Shown here piece after piece: positions 47,663 through 55,838 of a DNA stretch of 64,000 nucleotides; within the stretch, counting starts at the first letter, position 1; every line of letters starts with the position of its first letter. The DNA comes from Marinomonas primoryensis (GTDB lineage: Bacteria > Pseudomonadota > Gammaproteobacteria > Pseudomonadales > Marinomonadaceae): contig NZ_CP054301.1 of assembly GCF_013372285.1 (NCBI RefSeq), positions 2,032,001-2,096,000 on the forward strand, in the 5' to 3' direction. The position numbers were made by a program, and so were the translations under genes. The notes under the pieces are model-generated. The model did no database searches. It was given only the letters and a program-made list of their open reading frames with translations, and was not told where the DNA came from.

Positions 47663-48061
47663 CTAATGTAAGACAGAAACAGTAATGATGGCAGTCAGCA
47701 TGAAGACGAGAGTTGCCGTAATAGAACGCGGCGATAATCGAGAAATACCACAGACACCATGCCCACTAGTACACCCACCTCCAAGCCTTGTGCCGTAACC
47801 AACTAGCAAGCCAGAAATAATCAACAGTAGTGGGCTTCTGCTTTCAGGAAAAGCGACAGTTTGTTCTGTCAATATGCCATAGGCGCTGCCGCCAATAATT
47901 AGACCGGTAATAAATAGAAAAGGTAGGAATCGCTCTTTATTGAAGAGAAGTTGTGACAGAATGCCACTGATGCCAATCACTTTTCCTAGGCTAAGAAGGT
48001 AGAATGTTGCCGTTGCACCTATTAATAGGCCACCGACTAGGGGGTTAAAGATAGTGTCCAT
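47663..48061 (-). CDS. YeeE/YedE-family membrane protein, first half
   Basis: A 132-aa inner-membrane protein with four hydrophobic segments. It carries the signature GTRLGGGCTSGHGVCGISR, whose cysteine is essential in related thiosulfate carriers. The RSITATLVFM end also fits the family. Together with the next gene it makes one complete YeeE/YedE-like unit. In many bacteria such pairs are controlled by the sulfide sensor BigR/SqrR (ArsR family); no such regulator gene is in this window, but an operator-like palindrome lies in its promoter. Confidence 0.9.
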   Translation of the reverse strand: MDTIFNPLVGGLLIGATATFYLLSLGKVIGISGILSQLLFNKERFLPFLFITGLIIGGSAYGILTEQTVAFPESRSPLLLIISGLLVGYGTRLGGGCTSGHGVCGISRLSPRSITATLVFMLTAIITVSVLH

Positions 48062-48082
48062 GATTGAGTTCCTCTAATTAAT

Positions 48083-48122
48083 ATTAGATTATTCTAATGT
48101 AAATTCATAAGGATTGTCTAAT
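48083..48122 (-). promoter_or_regulatory. Promoter with overlapping palindromic operator for the YeeE/YedE pair
   Basis: On the minus strand, TAGACA (48115-48120) and TAGAAT (48091-48096) are 18 bases apart, each matching 5 of 6 consensus bases. The -10 lies inside the palindrome ATTAGA-TTAT-TCTAAT (48083-48098). A second TCTAAT copy at 48117-48122 overlaps the -35. This is the layout expected of an ArsR-type (BigR-like) repressor; the regulator's identity is inferred. Confidence 0.6.
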
Positions 48123-48289
48123 ATAATTTTCAAAAACACATTGCTGGCGTTATCAATTCATCAGTGTAGAGAGAATTAATGAAGTGTAATGACATTAATG
48201 TTACGACTACTTGCATAGTCTTTACCGAATGAGTGGCTGATAACCCATCGTTCACAAGGTATTCTGACTACTGCACAATGGAGATTTAA

Positions 48290-48769
48290 ATGATTAATCT
48301 ATGGCTAGGCGCCTCAGCCAGTGATGCTCAATATGTTTTCCTCCTACCAAATAAACCTATTTTACCTGATGATGTTGATGAGGTTTTTTTGGCCAAGCCA
48401 GACAGTCCAGTGCTGATTGAACTCAATGGTAATCACTGGCGTAAGATATTGACTATAATTGCAAAGCTCATTGTGCAAAATTATCCGGCTTGGCGAGAGT
48501 GTCGCGATGTGAATGTATTCAATCAGGTTGGAATTGCATTCTCAGTAGATCAACTGAATGACTACAAAGGCATTTTGTTTGTGGTTGGAAATACGTTTCG
48601 AGATCAGCTTCCTGTATCAAAATCAGCAGAGGAAGCTGGTGTAAAACATCGTGCTTATGTGTCGTATCCGTATATATGGTGTCCGTATTTAGATTACCGT
48701 CAATTCCCTAATATTTTAATAGAAACTCTTCGTGAGTATATTTTGGAGAAAAAATGCTTAACGCTTTAA
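48290..48769 (+). CDS. Hypothetical protein (possibly DUF6942 family)
   Basis: A 159-aa soluble-looking protein that I do not firmly recognise; it resembles small proteins of Marinomonas and Vibrio relatives. It has no signal peptide or membrane segment. Features are aromatic residues near the end (YVSYPYIWCPYLDYRQFPN) and an N-terminal MINLWLGAS. The stop lies 16 bp inside the terB-like gene, whose ribosome site is in its last codons, so the two are translationally coupled. No function is proposed. Confidence 0.7.
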   Translation: MINLWLGASASDAQYVFLLPNKPILPDDVDEVFLAKPDSPVLIELNGNHWRKILTIIAKLIVQNYPAWRECRDVNVFNQVGIAFSVDQLNDYKGILFVVGNTFRDQLPVSKSAEEAGVKHRAYVSYPYIWCPYLDYRQFPNILIETLREYILEKKCLTL

Positions 48770-49197
48770 AAAGCCTATTCACTATCCCAGTAGAGCAGGG
48801 TGAAGAAATATCCTACCAAAAAGCGGTTGCTGCGCTGCTTATGGAAGTTATGTTGGCTGACCATGAAGTAGATGAAAAAGAAGAAGAGGAAATTAAGCTC
48901 TTCCTTCGAGAGATCAGCGATTTAGGTGACGATATAGACGTTCTTTACGCCGAAGCACGATCCGGAGTGGACCAAGCGAATGACCTATATCAATTCACTA
49001 AAGTCATTAATGATATTGCCACCTTAGAGCAGAAAGCATTGCTGTTAAGAGGCTTATGGCGTGTGGCATTAGCCGACGGTGATATTGATGCGCATGAAGA
49101 CCATCGTATAAGAAGAATCAGTGAGTTATTACTTATGCCTCATTCCGAATTTATCCAAGCAAAACTCTTCGTGCAGAATGAGCTAAACACTCAATAG
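48754..49197 (+). CDS. TerB-family tellurite-resistance-type protein
   Basis: A 147-aa all-helical protein of the TerB/DjlA N-terminal family. Two acidic repeat motifs are visible: MLADHEVDEKEEEEI (about 28-42) and LADGDIDAHEDHRI (about 107-120), each typical of the family metal-binding loops. The actual role of stand-alone TerB proteins is not known; tellurite resistance is an indirect name. It overlaps the upstream hypothetical gene by 16 bp and ends at a shared bidirectional terminator. Confidence 0.87.
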   Translation: MLNALKSLFTIPVEQGEEISYQKAVAALLMEVMLADHEVDEKEEEEIKLFLREISDLGDDIDVLYAEARSGVDQANDLYQFTKVINDIATLEQKALLLRGLWRVALADGDIDAHEDHRIRRISELLLMPHSEFIQAKLFVQNELNTQ

Positions 49198-49220
49198 TGA
49201 ATTAAAGTTACTTTTAAATA

Positions 49221-49249
49221 AAAAAACGCGGCAAAAGCCGCGTTTTTTA
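49221..49249. terminator. Bidirectional terminator between terB-like gene and sodB
   Basis: The perfect arms AAAAAACGCGGC and GCCGCGTTTTTT (12 bp) enclose a 4-base loop between convergent genes. Confidence 0.92.
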
Positions 49250-49291
49250 TGACTGGTCTGACTCTATTTTCTAATTTGATAGAAAATAGAC

Positions 49292-49876
49292 TTAGCCTGC
49301 GAAGTTTGCTGCCGCAAATTCCCAGTTAGCTAGTGCCCAGAAACCTTTAAGGTAATCAGGACGAACATTACGGTAATCAATGTAGTAAGCGTGTTCCCAA
49401 AGATCCACTGTAATAACGGCAGTTTGGCCACTTGTCATTGGCGTCCCTGCATTACTTGTGTTTACGATCTCTACTGAACCGTCTGTGTTCTTAACTAACC
49501 AAGTCCAGCTAGAACCGAAGTTGTTAACCGCTTTGTCATTGAATGCGGTTTGGAATTCTGCGAAAGAGCCCCATTTTGCATTAATGGCATCTGCTAGCGC
49601 GCCAGTTGGTTCGCCGCCGCCATTAGGGCTTAAGCTATTCCAAAAGAACGTATGGTTCCAGATTTGAGCTGCGTTATTGAAAACAGGGCCAGCAGGAGCA
49701 GATGTAATGATCTCTTCAAGCGTTTTATTTTCGTATTCAGATCCAGGAACCAAGCCATTTAATTTAACAACATACGTGTTGTGATGCTTGCCATAATGAT
49801 ATTCAAGCGTTTCAACAGACATGTGAGGCTCTAGTGCGTCTTTAGCATAAGGAAGAGCGGGTAATTCAAAAGACAT
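49292..49876 (-). CDS. sodB: Iron superoxide dismutase SodB
   Basis: Cytoplasmic enzyme that dismutates superoxide. The 194-aa protein has the four metal ligands His27, His75, Asp158 and His162 (DLWEHAYYIDY). Gln71 in AAQIWNHTFFWNSL is the position that distinguishes Fe-SOD from Mn-SOD, so the iron form is favoured. AAGGAG lies before the ATG. It is divergent from a hypothetical coiled-coil gene with 157 bp between. Iron-linked regulation would be expected but no clear Fur box was found here. Confidence 0.97.
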   Translation of the reverse strand: MSFELPALPYAKDALEPHMSVETLEYHYGKHHNTYVVKLNGLVPGSEYENKTLEEIITSAPAGPVFNNAAQIWNHTFFWNSLSPNGGGEPTGALADAINAKWGSFAEFQTAFNDKAVNNFGSSWTWLVKNTDGSVEIVNTSNAGTPMTSGQTAVITVDLWEHAYYIDYRNVRPDYLKGFWALANWEFAAANFAG

Positions 49877-50033
49877 TTCAATTCTCCTTGCTTTTAATTA
49901 ACGAAAAATGCTTGTTATCAAGCAGTTAATGGTGGTTATATAGTAGCACTGAACAACGTAAGATAATATTCTTTAGGATTGTTCTAGAACGATTTTCCAT
50001 AACTTTTGTTAATAGCGACTATATAAGATTTCC

Positions 50034-50954
50034 ATGCGAAGAGACGATGATGTTGAGATCCCAAGCCTGACTCTGGATCAAGATGAAGTCAGCGATAGAA
50101 GACCTAATGCAGCAATACCAAAAGGTCGACCACACCCTTCACCAGCAAGACCTGCTCATGCTCCGAGCGTTGTCCATAAAAGAACAAGTTTGGCTGGTAT
50201 CTATGTTTTGCTTTTATTAATACTGTCGGCATCCGCTGGCGCTGGCTATTGGTTATGGCAACAAAACATGCAGCTTCGTAATGAACTTTACGGAGCAAAA
50301 AGTGAGATTCAAAATTTAGACCATCAATTACTTGCTGCTGATGTGTCTGCCAATGAACAAGGTGTGACTTTAGAAGAAACACTTAAAAATCACGAAAGCG
50401 AAATCCGCAAACTGTGGGGCGTTGCTTACGATACAAACAGAAAATCCATTACCAGCAACAACACTTCTATAGATGAGTTGGAAAAAAAGCTTTCTTCAAT
50501 GCGTAATACCATGTCAACTCAATCTAAACGCATAGCCATTCAAGCTGAAACCTTTAATGAGATTGAGGCGGGTTATAATAAGCTTGTTCCTGCGGTTGCA
50601 TTGATCGATGAAACGGTAAAGGTGATTAGTACTAAGCAAGAAAGCAATACAAAGCAACTGCAATCGTTTGAGAAGTTGCTAGCGGTTCAAAAAGGCCAAA
50701 ATGAAGCACAGACCTTGAGCCTAGAGCAGGTTTCACAGGATTTATCGGCACTTCAGAAAAAGATAAAGACGCTTGAAAAGCAAACTCTAGACACAAATTC
50801 TTCTGATGTATCTACTATTCAACAAACATTGGTAAAACATCAAGACGCTATTAATTCTAGTGATGAATTTAGAATGCAAGTAAACGGTGAAATCATTCGC
50901 CTACGTAAGCAAATAAACCAACTAATGTTAGAGCAGCAATTTAACTCGCAATAA
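50034..50954 (+). CDS. Hypothetical membrane-anchored coiled-coil protein
   Basis: Not recognised as a named family. The 306-aa protein has an acidic then proline-rich cytoplasmic N-terminus (about 1-48) and one membrane segment (about 53-73, YVLLLLILSASAGAGYWLW). A long coiled coil follows to the C-terminus (about 80-300), rich in Gln, Lys and Glu. The topology suggests an inner-membrane protein with a periplasmic coiled coil. The ribosome site before the ATG is weak. It is monocistronic and followed by a strong terminator. Confidence 0.75.
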   Translation: MRRDDDVEIPSLTLDQDEVSDRRPNAAIPKGRPHPSPARPAHAPSVVHKRTSLAGIYVLLLLILSASAGAGYWLWQQNMQLRNELYGAKSEIQNLDHQLLAADVSANEQGVTLEETLKNHESEIRKLWGVAYDTNRKSITSNNTSIDELEKKLSSMRNTMSTQSKRIAIQAETFNEIEAGYNKLVPAVALIDETVKVISTKQESNTKQLQSFEKLLAVQKGQNEAQTLSLEQVSQDLSALQKKIKTLEKQTLDTNSSDVSTIQQTLVKHQDAINSSDEFRMQVNGEIIRLRKQINQLMLEQQFNSQ

Positions 50955-50967
50955 CGAGGTTGAAACT

Positions 50968-50998
50968 AAAAAAAGGCCGATTGATTCGGCCTTTTTTT
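50968..50998 (+). terminator. Intrinsic terminator after the coiled-coil membrane protein gene
   Basis: GGCCGA pairs with TCGGCC around a 5-base loop, extended by A- and T-runs on each side. Confidence 0.88.
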
Positions 50999-51172
50999 GT
51001 ATCTAATAAAAAAGAGCGTTTATCCTATCTTTTGCTTTTCTATACAGACTCTAGCTATGTAGGTTTTTAAATATGCATATGCCACTAAAATCTAAAGAGC
51101 GTAGTTCTTATAACTTAAAGGCATGCTATAGTTTATGAAAATGCTGAAGCCTTACAACAGAGATGGGAAATT

Positions 51173-52078
51173 ATGACAGAGGCAAGATTAACTCACTTAA
51201 AACAGTTAGAAGCGGAAAGTATTCACATCATTCGTGAAGTCGCTGCCGAATTTGACAATCCAGTAATGCTTTATTCTATTGGTAAAGACTCAGCGGTTAT
51301 GCTGCATCTTGCCATGAAAGCCTTCTATCCTGGGAAGCCGCCTTTTCCGCTTATGCATGTGGATACTGGCTGGAAGTTTAAAGAGATGATTAGCTTTCGT
51401 GACGAGTTAGTTGCCAAGCTGGGTTTAGAACTTATTGTCCATCAAAACCAAGAAGGGATTGATCAAGGCATTGGTCCATTTACTCATGGCAGTTCAAAAC
51501 ATACTGATGTAATGAAAACCCAGGGCTTAAAGCAGGCATTAGATAAGTATGGTTTTGATGCTGCATTTGGTGGTGCTCGTCGTGACGAAGAGAAATCTCG
51601 TGCCAAAGAACGTGTATATTCTTTCCGTGATAAGCAACACCGTTGGGACCCTAAAAATCAGCGCCCTGAGCTATGGAATATCTACAATGGTAAAGTAAAT
51701 AAAGGCGAAAGCATTCGTGTTTTCCCATTATCAAACTGGACTGAGTTAGATATTTGGCAATATATTTACTTAGAAAGCATCCCAATTGTTCCTCTTTACT
51801 TCTCTGCAAAGCGTCCTGTTGTTGAGCGTGATGGTACGTTAATCATGGTTGATGATGAGCGCATGCCACTAAACGGCGAAGTCCCTGAAATGAAGTCGGT
51901 TCGCTTCCGTACTCTTGGTTGTTACCCGCTAACGGGAGCAGTCGAGTCTGAAGCTGCGTCCTTGCCTGAAATCATTCAGGAAATGCTGCTCACAACAAGC
52001 TCGGAGCGCCAAGGGCGAATGATTGACCATGATTCTTCGGGATCAATGGAAGAGAAAAAGAAACAAGGCTATTTCTAA
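51173..52078 (+). CDS. cysD: Sulfate adenylyltransferase subunit 2 CysD
   Basis: Catalytic subunit of ATP sulfurylase, which makes APS from sulfate and ATP in assimilation. The 301-aa PP-loop protein has the [13 protein letters not shown] motif near residue 38, the HVDTGWKF segment, the [15 protein letters not shown] stretch and the C-terminal [23 protein letters not shown] tail of the family (written here as landmarks only). Length equals E. coli CysD. cysN follows after 14 bp. A 218-bp gap upstream should contain the promoter, but no clear box was identified. Confidence 0.97.
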   Translation: MTEARLTHLKQLEAESIHIIREVAAEFDNPVMLYSIGKDSAVMLHLAMKAFYPGKPPFPLMHVDTGWKFKEMISFRDELVAKLGLELIVHQNQEGIDQGIGPFTHGSSKHTDVMKTQGLKQALDKYGFDAAFGGARRDEEKSRAKERVYSFRDKQHRWDPKNQRPELWNIYNGKVNKGESIRVFPLSNWTELDIWQYIYLESIPIVPLYFSAKRPVVERDGTLIMVDDERMPLNGEVPEMKSVRFRTLGCYPLTGAVESEAASLPEIIQEMLLTTSSERQGRMIDHDSSGSMEEKKKQGYF

Positions 52079-52092
52079 GTTTGGAGTAAATA

Positions 52093-53706
52093 ATGTCTCA
52101 TCAATCAGAATTGATCAGCCAAGATATCCTCGGCTATCTGAAGCAACATGAAGAAAAAGATCTACTGCGTCTCCTAACTTGTGGCAACGTAGATGATGGT
52201 AAAAGCACACTAATTGGTCGTTTGCTACATGACTCAAAGTTGATCTATGAAGATCACTTAGATGCCGTTAAGCGTGACAGTAAAAAATCTGGTACACAAG
52301 GCGAAGAAATTGATTTGGCTCTGCTTGTAGATGGCCTTCAAGCTGAGCGAGAGCAGGGCATTACTATTGATGTGGCCTACCGTTATTTCTCCACTGAAAA
52401 ACGTAAGTTCATCATTGCCGATACCCCTGGGCATGAACAATACACACGTAACATGGCAACCGGCGCCTCTACCTGTGACCTTGCGATTATTTTGATTGAT
52501 GCCCGTTACGGCGTGCAAACACAAACGCGTCGTCATTCCTACATAGCGGCGTTACTTGGCATCAAGCATGTGGTGGTGGCAATAAATAAAATGGATTTGG
52601 TTGATTTTTCTGAGCAAAAATACAATGAAATTCAAACCGACTATCTAGCTTTTGCAGATCAGCTTGGTGATCGTAAACCACAAGATATTCAGTTTGTTCC
52701 TTTGTCTGCTTTGCGCGGCGATAACGTCGTTAACGTTTCTGAAAGTATGCCTTGGTACACAGGCTTACCTTTGATGGCGATCCTGGAAACCGTTCAGATT
52801 AATCGTGACGTGAAACGAGATTCATTCAGACTTCCTGTTCAGTACGTTAACCGTCCGAACCTAGATTTCCGTGGTTTCTCTGGCACCATTGTAGCGGGTG
52901 CTGTTAAGCCAGGTGATGAAATCATCGCCTTGCCTTCTGGTAAAAAATCAAAAGTTGCTAAAATAGTGACTTATGATGGCAACCTTGAATCTGCTAAAGC
53001 TGGTCAAGCGGTTACCATTACACTAGAAGATGAAATCGATATCAGTCGTGGTGATATGCTTTCACACCCTGATCAAGAGCCGCTGATTGCCTCAACACTT
53101 CGAGCTTCCGTTGTTTGGATGGCAGACCAACCATTGGTTCCGGGCAAGTTGTATGATTTCAAGCTTGGTACTCAAACGGTTCCAGGTAAAGTACATCATT
53201 TTAATCATCGCATTGATGTAAATACCCTTGAGCAGAGTGATATCGATTCCCTTGAATTAAACGGTATTGGTGATTGCGTTATTCAATTTGATGCACCTGT
53301 CGCGTTTGATGAATATCAAAACAGCCGTTTAACTGGTGCACTAGTCATTATTGATCGATTGACCAATGTCACCGTTGGTGCAGGCATGGTAGAAGAAGCA
53401 GTTGCTGAACTAGACAGTGACTCAATAGTCAGTGCAGAAGATCGTGCAGCACGCCTCGGCCAAAAGCCGGCCGTCATTGCATTATCTTCTGATGTTTTAG
53501 CGAAAGCCGATGCACTAGAAAGAATGTTATTGCGTCAAGGTATTGTGGTGTTGGTGAAAGCGGATGCAACAGATCAAGAAGCCAAATTACTTCGTCAAAC
53601 AGGTGTTACATTTTTAGTGTCCGATGCGTCTATTGCTGACTCTGAAATTGTTGAAACAGTGCTTGATGATGTGGTTGATCTGATTATCGAAAGCGTTCGC
53701 TTATAA
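52093..53706 (+). CDS. cysN: Sulfate adenylyltransferase subunit 1 CysN with degenerate C-terminal extension
   Basis: GTPase subunit of ATP sulfurylase. The G-domain has GNVDDGKST (about 32), DTPGHEQY and NKMDLVD, followed by two beta-barrel domains. At 537 aa it is longer than E. coli CysN (475) and shorter than CysNC fusions (~630). From Ser447, [16 protein letters not shown] resembles the linker and first strand of an APS kinase (CysC) domain, but the P-loop (GLSGxGKST in CysC) is replaced by SSDVLAKAD and only ~90 residues remain. APS kinase activity is therefore unlikely here. It is co-transcribed with cysD. Confidence 0.93.
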   Translation: MSHQSELISQDILGYLKQHEEKDLLRLLTCGNVDDGKSTLIGRLLHDSKLIYEDHLDAVKRDSKKSGTQGEEIDLALLVDGLQAEREQGITIDVAYRYFSTEKRKFIIADTPGHEQYTRNMATGASTCDLAIILIDARYGVQTQTRRHSYIAALLGIKHVVVAINKMDLVDFSEQKYNEIQTDYLAFADQLGDRKPQDIQFVPLSALRGDNVVNVSESMPWYTGLPLMAILETVQINRDVKRDSFRLPVQYVNRPNLDFRGFSGTIVAGAVKPGDEIIALPSGKKSKVAKIVTYDGNLESAKAGQAVTITLEDEIDISRGDMLSHPDQEPLIASTLRASVVWMADQPLVPGKLYDFKLGTQTVPGKVHHFNHRIDVNTLEQSDIDSLELNGIGDCVIQFDAPVAFDEYQNSRLTGALVIIDRLTNVTVGAGMVEEAVAELDSDSIVSAEDRAARLGQKPAVIALSSDVLAKADALERMLLRQGIVVLVKADATDQEAKLLRQTGVTFLVSDASIADSEIVETVLDDVVDLIIESVRL

Positions 53707-53722
53707 TATAGGTTCAATGTTC

Positions 53723-53768
53723 TATAGCATAAAAAAACCAGCTCGTGAGGCTGGTTTTTTTTATGCTA
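53723..53768. terminator. Bidirectional terminator between cysN and the SIP gene
   Basis: A very long stem: AACCAGC with GCTGGTT, extended through A/T runs to TATAGCATAA and its complement, with a loop of about 7 bases, between convergent genes. Confidence 0.9.
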
Positions 53769-53789
53769 TAAATTCTATCGGTTTACTGT

Positions 53790-54524
53790 TTATTCTTCAG
53801 CATCGTTACGCTTTTCAATTTTATGCTCATCTTCGTTAATGCCAAGCTTCCAGTAACTGGAAATATAGAGGTTCTCTTTGCTGATGTTTTTTTCTTTTTT
53901 AAAGAAATCACGTAACGCTTTCATGCTATTGAACTCACAGGCAGTCCAAACAGAAGTGCTCCCATTAAGCCAGTTAAGAGACTTTACTTCGTTTAACAGG
54001 GCATTCGAATCTACTCCTGGACGAGGATTTATGACCCATTTTATTTCTATATTTTCAGGGTGCTTTAATTCTTGTATATCTTCTTCAGAAACCACTTCTA
54101 TCACGGCATAGCCTTTAGCGGTATCTGGTAGCTCACCTAAATTAACGCTGATGGCAGGCAATGCAGTCATGTCGCCAACTAAAAGTTGCCAATCGGCTGA
54201 TAGGTTAATTAGTTTTTTAGGGCCTGGGCCACCTATTACAATGGTGTCACCAGCCTGTGTGCCTTTCGCCCATGTTGAAGCAGGGCCGCCATCTTCATGA
54301 AGCATGAAATCAATGTCGATTTCATCGACTCGGTGGTGACGAATTGTGTACGTTCGCATTAATGGTCTTTCAGTGCCATTAGGAAAAATCAATTTTACAT
54401 AACTGCTTTCTTGATCTTCTGGTAATGCCTTTACATTTTCTCCACCCAGCGTTAGACGAAGCATATGCGGTGTTACGAGCTCTTTTTTGATAACAATAAA
54501 TTCTTTAGGTTGTGGTCTGCTCAT
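53790..54524 (-). CDS. Siderophore-interacting protein (ViuB/YqjH type)
   Basis: A 244-aa flavoprotein that would release iron from ferric siderophores by reduction in the cytoplasm. It has an FAD-binding barrel (about 10-115, with RTYTIRHHR as the flavin site), then the SIP domain (VGDMTALPAISVNL and WTACEFNSMKALR). AAGGA lies before the ATG. It follows a MarR regulator by 28 bp on the same strand, and the shared promoter overlaps a Fur-box-like sequence, which fits iron control. No siderophore receptor or synthesis gene is in the window. Confidence 0.92.
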   Translation of the reverse strand: MSRPQPKEFIVIKKELVTPHMLRLTLGGENVKALPEDQESSYVKLIFPNGTERPLMRTYTIRHHRVDEIDIDFMLHEDGGPASTWAKGTQAGDTIVIGGPGPKKLINLSADWQLLVGDMTALPAISVNLGELPDTAKGYAVIEVVSEEDIQELKHPENIEIKWVINPRPGVDSNALLNEVKSLNWLNGSTSVWTACEFNSMKALRDFFKKEKNISKENLYISSYWKLGINEDEHKIEKRNDAEE

Positions 54525-54552
54525 TGTTTGTCCTTAATTCTTTTTAAAAAAA

Positions 54553-54975
54553 TTAATCACTTAGATTATTGATCATAATGTCGGCAATAACGGTAAAGCC
54601 TTGCACTTGCTCATCAGTAAGGCCTAATGACATTTTGCTTTTCATCTCTTGGTCGATTTCATGAATGGCATTCATTATTTCCTCGCCCAGTTGCGTAAGT
54701 AGAAGTGTCTGGCTACGGTGATTGCTTGGATGTGGTTTTTTATCTATGTAGCCTTCACTAAACAATTCTTTGATAATTCTAGTAACTTGAGATTTATCCA
54801 AACGTAAACGATGCGATATGTCCGTCGCGCTACAATCTGGTATTTTCTTAATGCACTTCAGTGACCGAATGTGCGTAACTGGCAAATCAATTCCAGACTG
54901 ATTTACAGCCTGCTTGATTGAGCTTCTGTATGTCGAAATAAGCGTATGGAGCACCTCGCTAATGTTGTCACTCAT
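54553..54975 (-). CDS. MarR-family transcriptional regulator
   Basis: A 140-aa winged-helix regulator. The DNA-binding part is CSATDISHRLRLDKSQVTRIIKEL (about 47-71), then the wing YIDKKPHPSNHRSQTLLLTQLG with the family's Asp/Arg-type turn. It is the first gene of an operon with a siderophore-interacting protein and probably controls that gene or its own promoter. The ligand is unknown. AAGGTG precedes the ATG. Confidence 0.9.
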   Translation of the reverse strand: MSDNISEVLHTLISTYRSSIKQAVNQSGIDLPVTHIRSLKCIKKIPDCSATDISHRLRLDKSQVTRIIKELFSEGYIDKKPHPSNHRSQTLLLTQLGEEIMNAIHEIDQEMKSKMSLGLTDEQVQGFTVIADIMINNLSD

Positions 54976-54987
54976 GAAGTCACACCT

Positions 54988-55033
54988 TATTGAGAATGAG
55001 TATCACTATATTTATCTCTATTGACATTGTCAA
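54988..55033 (-). promoter_or_regulatory. Promoter with Fur-box-like element for the MarR-SIP operon
   Basis: On the minus strand, TTGACA (55028-55033) and TATAGT (55005-55010) are exactly 17 bases apart. The sequence TGATACTCATTCTCA (about 54990-55007) covers the -10 and start region and closely resembles the Fur 7-1-7 half-site pattern. Iron repression is inferred. Confidence 0.65.
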
Positions 55034-55153
55034 CTCAGAAAATTTATGTAATTTTAAAGTCTACTTTTTTGCTTATTTTGACTGACTTCTATTTCTATTA
55101 GCCTGTAGGCAGTTAAAATGGTTGCCGTTTAAATCCAACCAGATCGGCACAGT

Positions 55154-55645
55154 ATGAATAAAAAAGAAATTCATGATGCAATAACCAAAGCGCTTTTAAA
55201 TCGATTTAAAACAGCGGAGCTTGCTGCAAAACAAGCTCATCAAGCAGCGACTGGGGACGAAAGTGTTGCTGAGAATAAATATGATACATTTGGCTTGGAA
55301 GCCTCTTATTTGGCTCATGGTCAATCTCAACGCGTCATTGAATGCGAGCAGGATTGGCTTTTATTTAGTAAGAAAGCTCTTCATTTACACCGCATTGATC
55401 ACCCTGTTACTTTATGGACGCTTGTTGAGCTAGAAGCTTTGAACTCGACACTTTCTGAAAAAAAATATTTTTTTATTTCGCCTTGTGCAGGAGGGCTTAG
55501 TGTTGAGGTGAGTGAAAAATCCATTTTTTCAGTGACCGCCTCCAGTCCAGTAGGGAAGGCGTTGATAGGGAAAATGGTGGACGACGAAGTATGTCTAACT
55601 AAAAACGGTCATCAAGTGGCTTATGAAATAACCTCTATACAATAA
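55154..55645 (+). CDS. GreA/GreB-family transcription elongation factor-like protein
   Basis: A 163-aa protein of the GreA/B family. The C-terminal SPVGKALIGKMVDDEV is the hallmark FKBP-like segment that binds RNA polymerase. In the N-terminal helical hairpin, GDESVAENKYD (about 34-44) recalls the GreA tip motif GDxSENxEY, whose acidic residues promote transcript cleavage (here Asp35 and Glu40). It is shorter in the N-terminal arm than canonical Gre proteins, so it may compete for the secondary channel instead of stimulating cleavage. It lies upstream of aspS with a 193-bp gap. Confidence 0.85.
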   Translation: MNKKEIHDAITKALLNRFKTAELAAKQAHQAATGDESVAENKYDTFGLEASYLAHGQSQRVIECEQDWLLFSKKALHLHRIDHPVTLWTLVELEALNSTLSEKKYFFISPCAGGLSVEVSEKSIFSVTASSPVGKALIGKMVDDEVCLTKNGHQVAYEITSIQ

Positions 55646-55838
55646 ACCCTAGCTTGTAGCGGACAAATTTGGCTCAGACCCTAGAGAGTCCGTCTTTGTT
55701 CGCATATAATGCTTTGCCTTAAAATATTCGGTTATTCTGTCTGGTGTTCAACTTCCAGTAATATTTTATATGCTGACCGACAGAAAATACTCCAAGAACA
55801 CACAGCTCTCTTACCGAGACAGTAATAGGAAAGAAATT

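Noticed and set aside
55770-55838. N-terminal extension of AspRS
   Set aside because: The ATG at 55839 gives exactly the usual family length and has a ribosome site; the extension has none.
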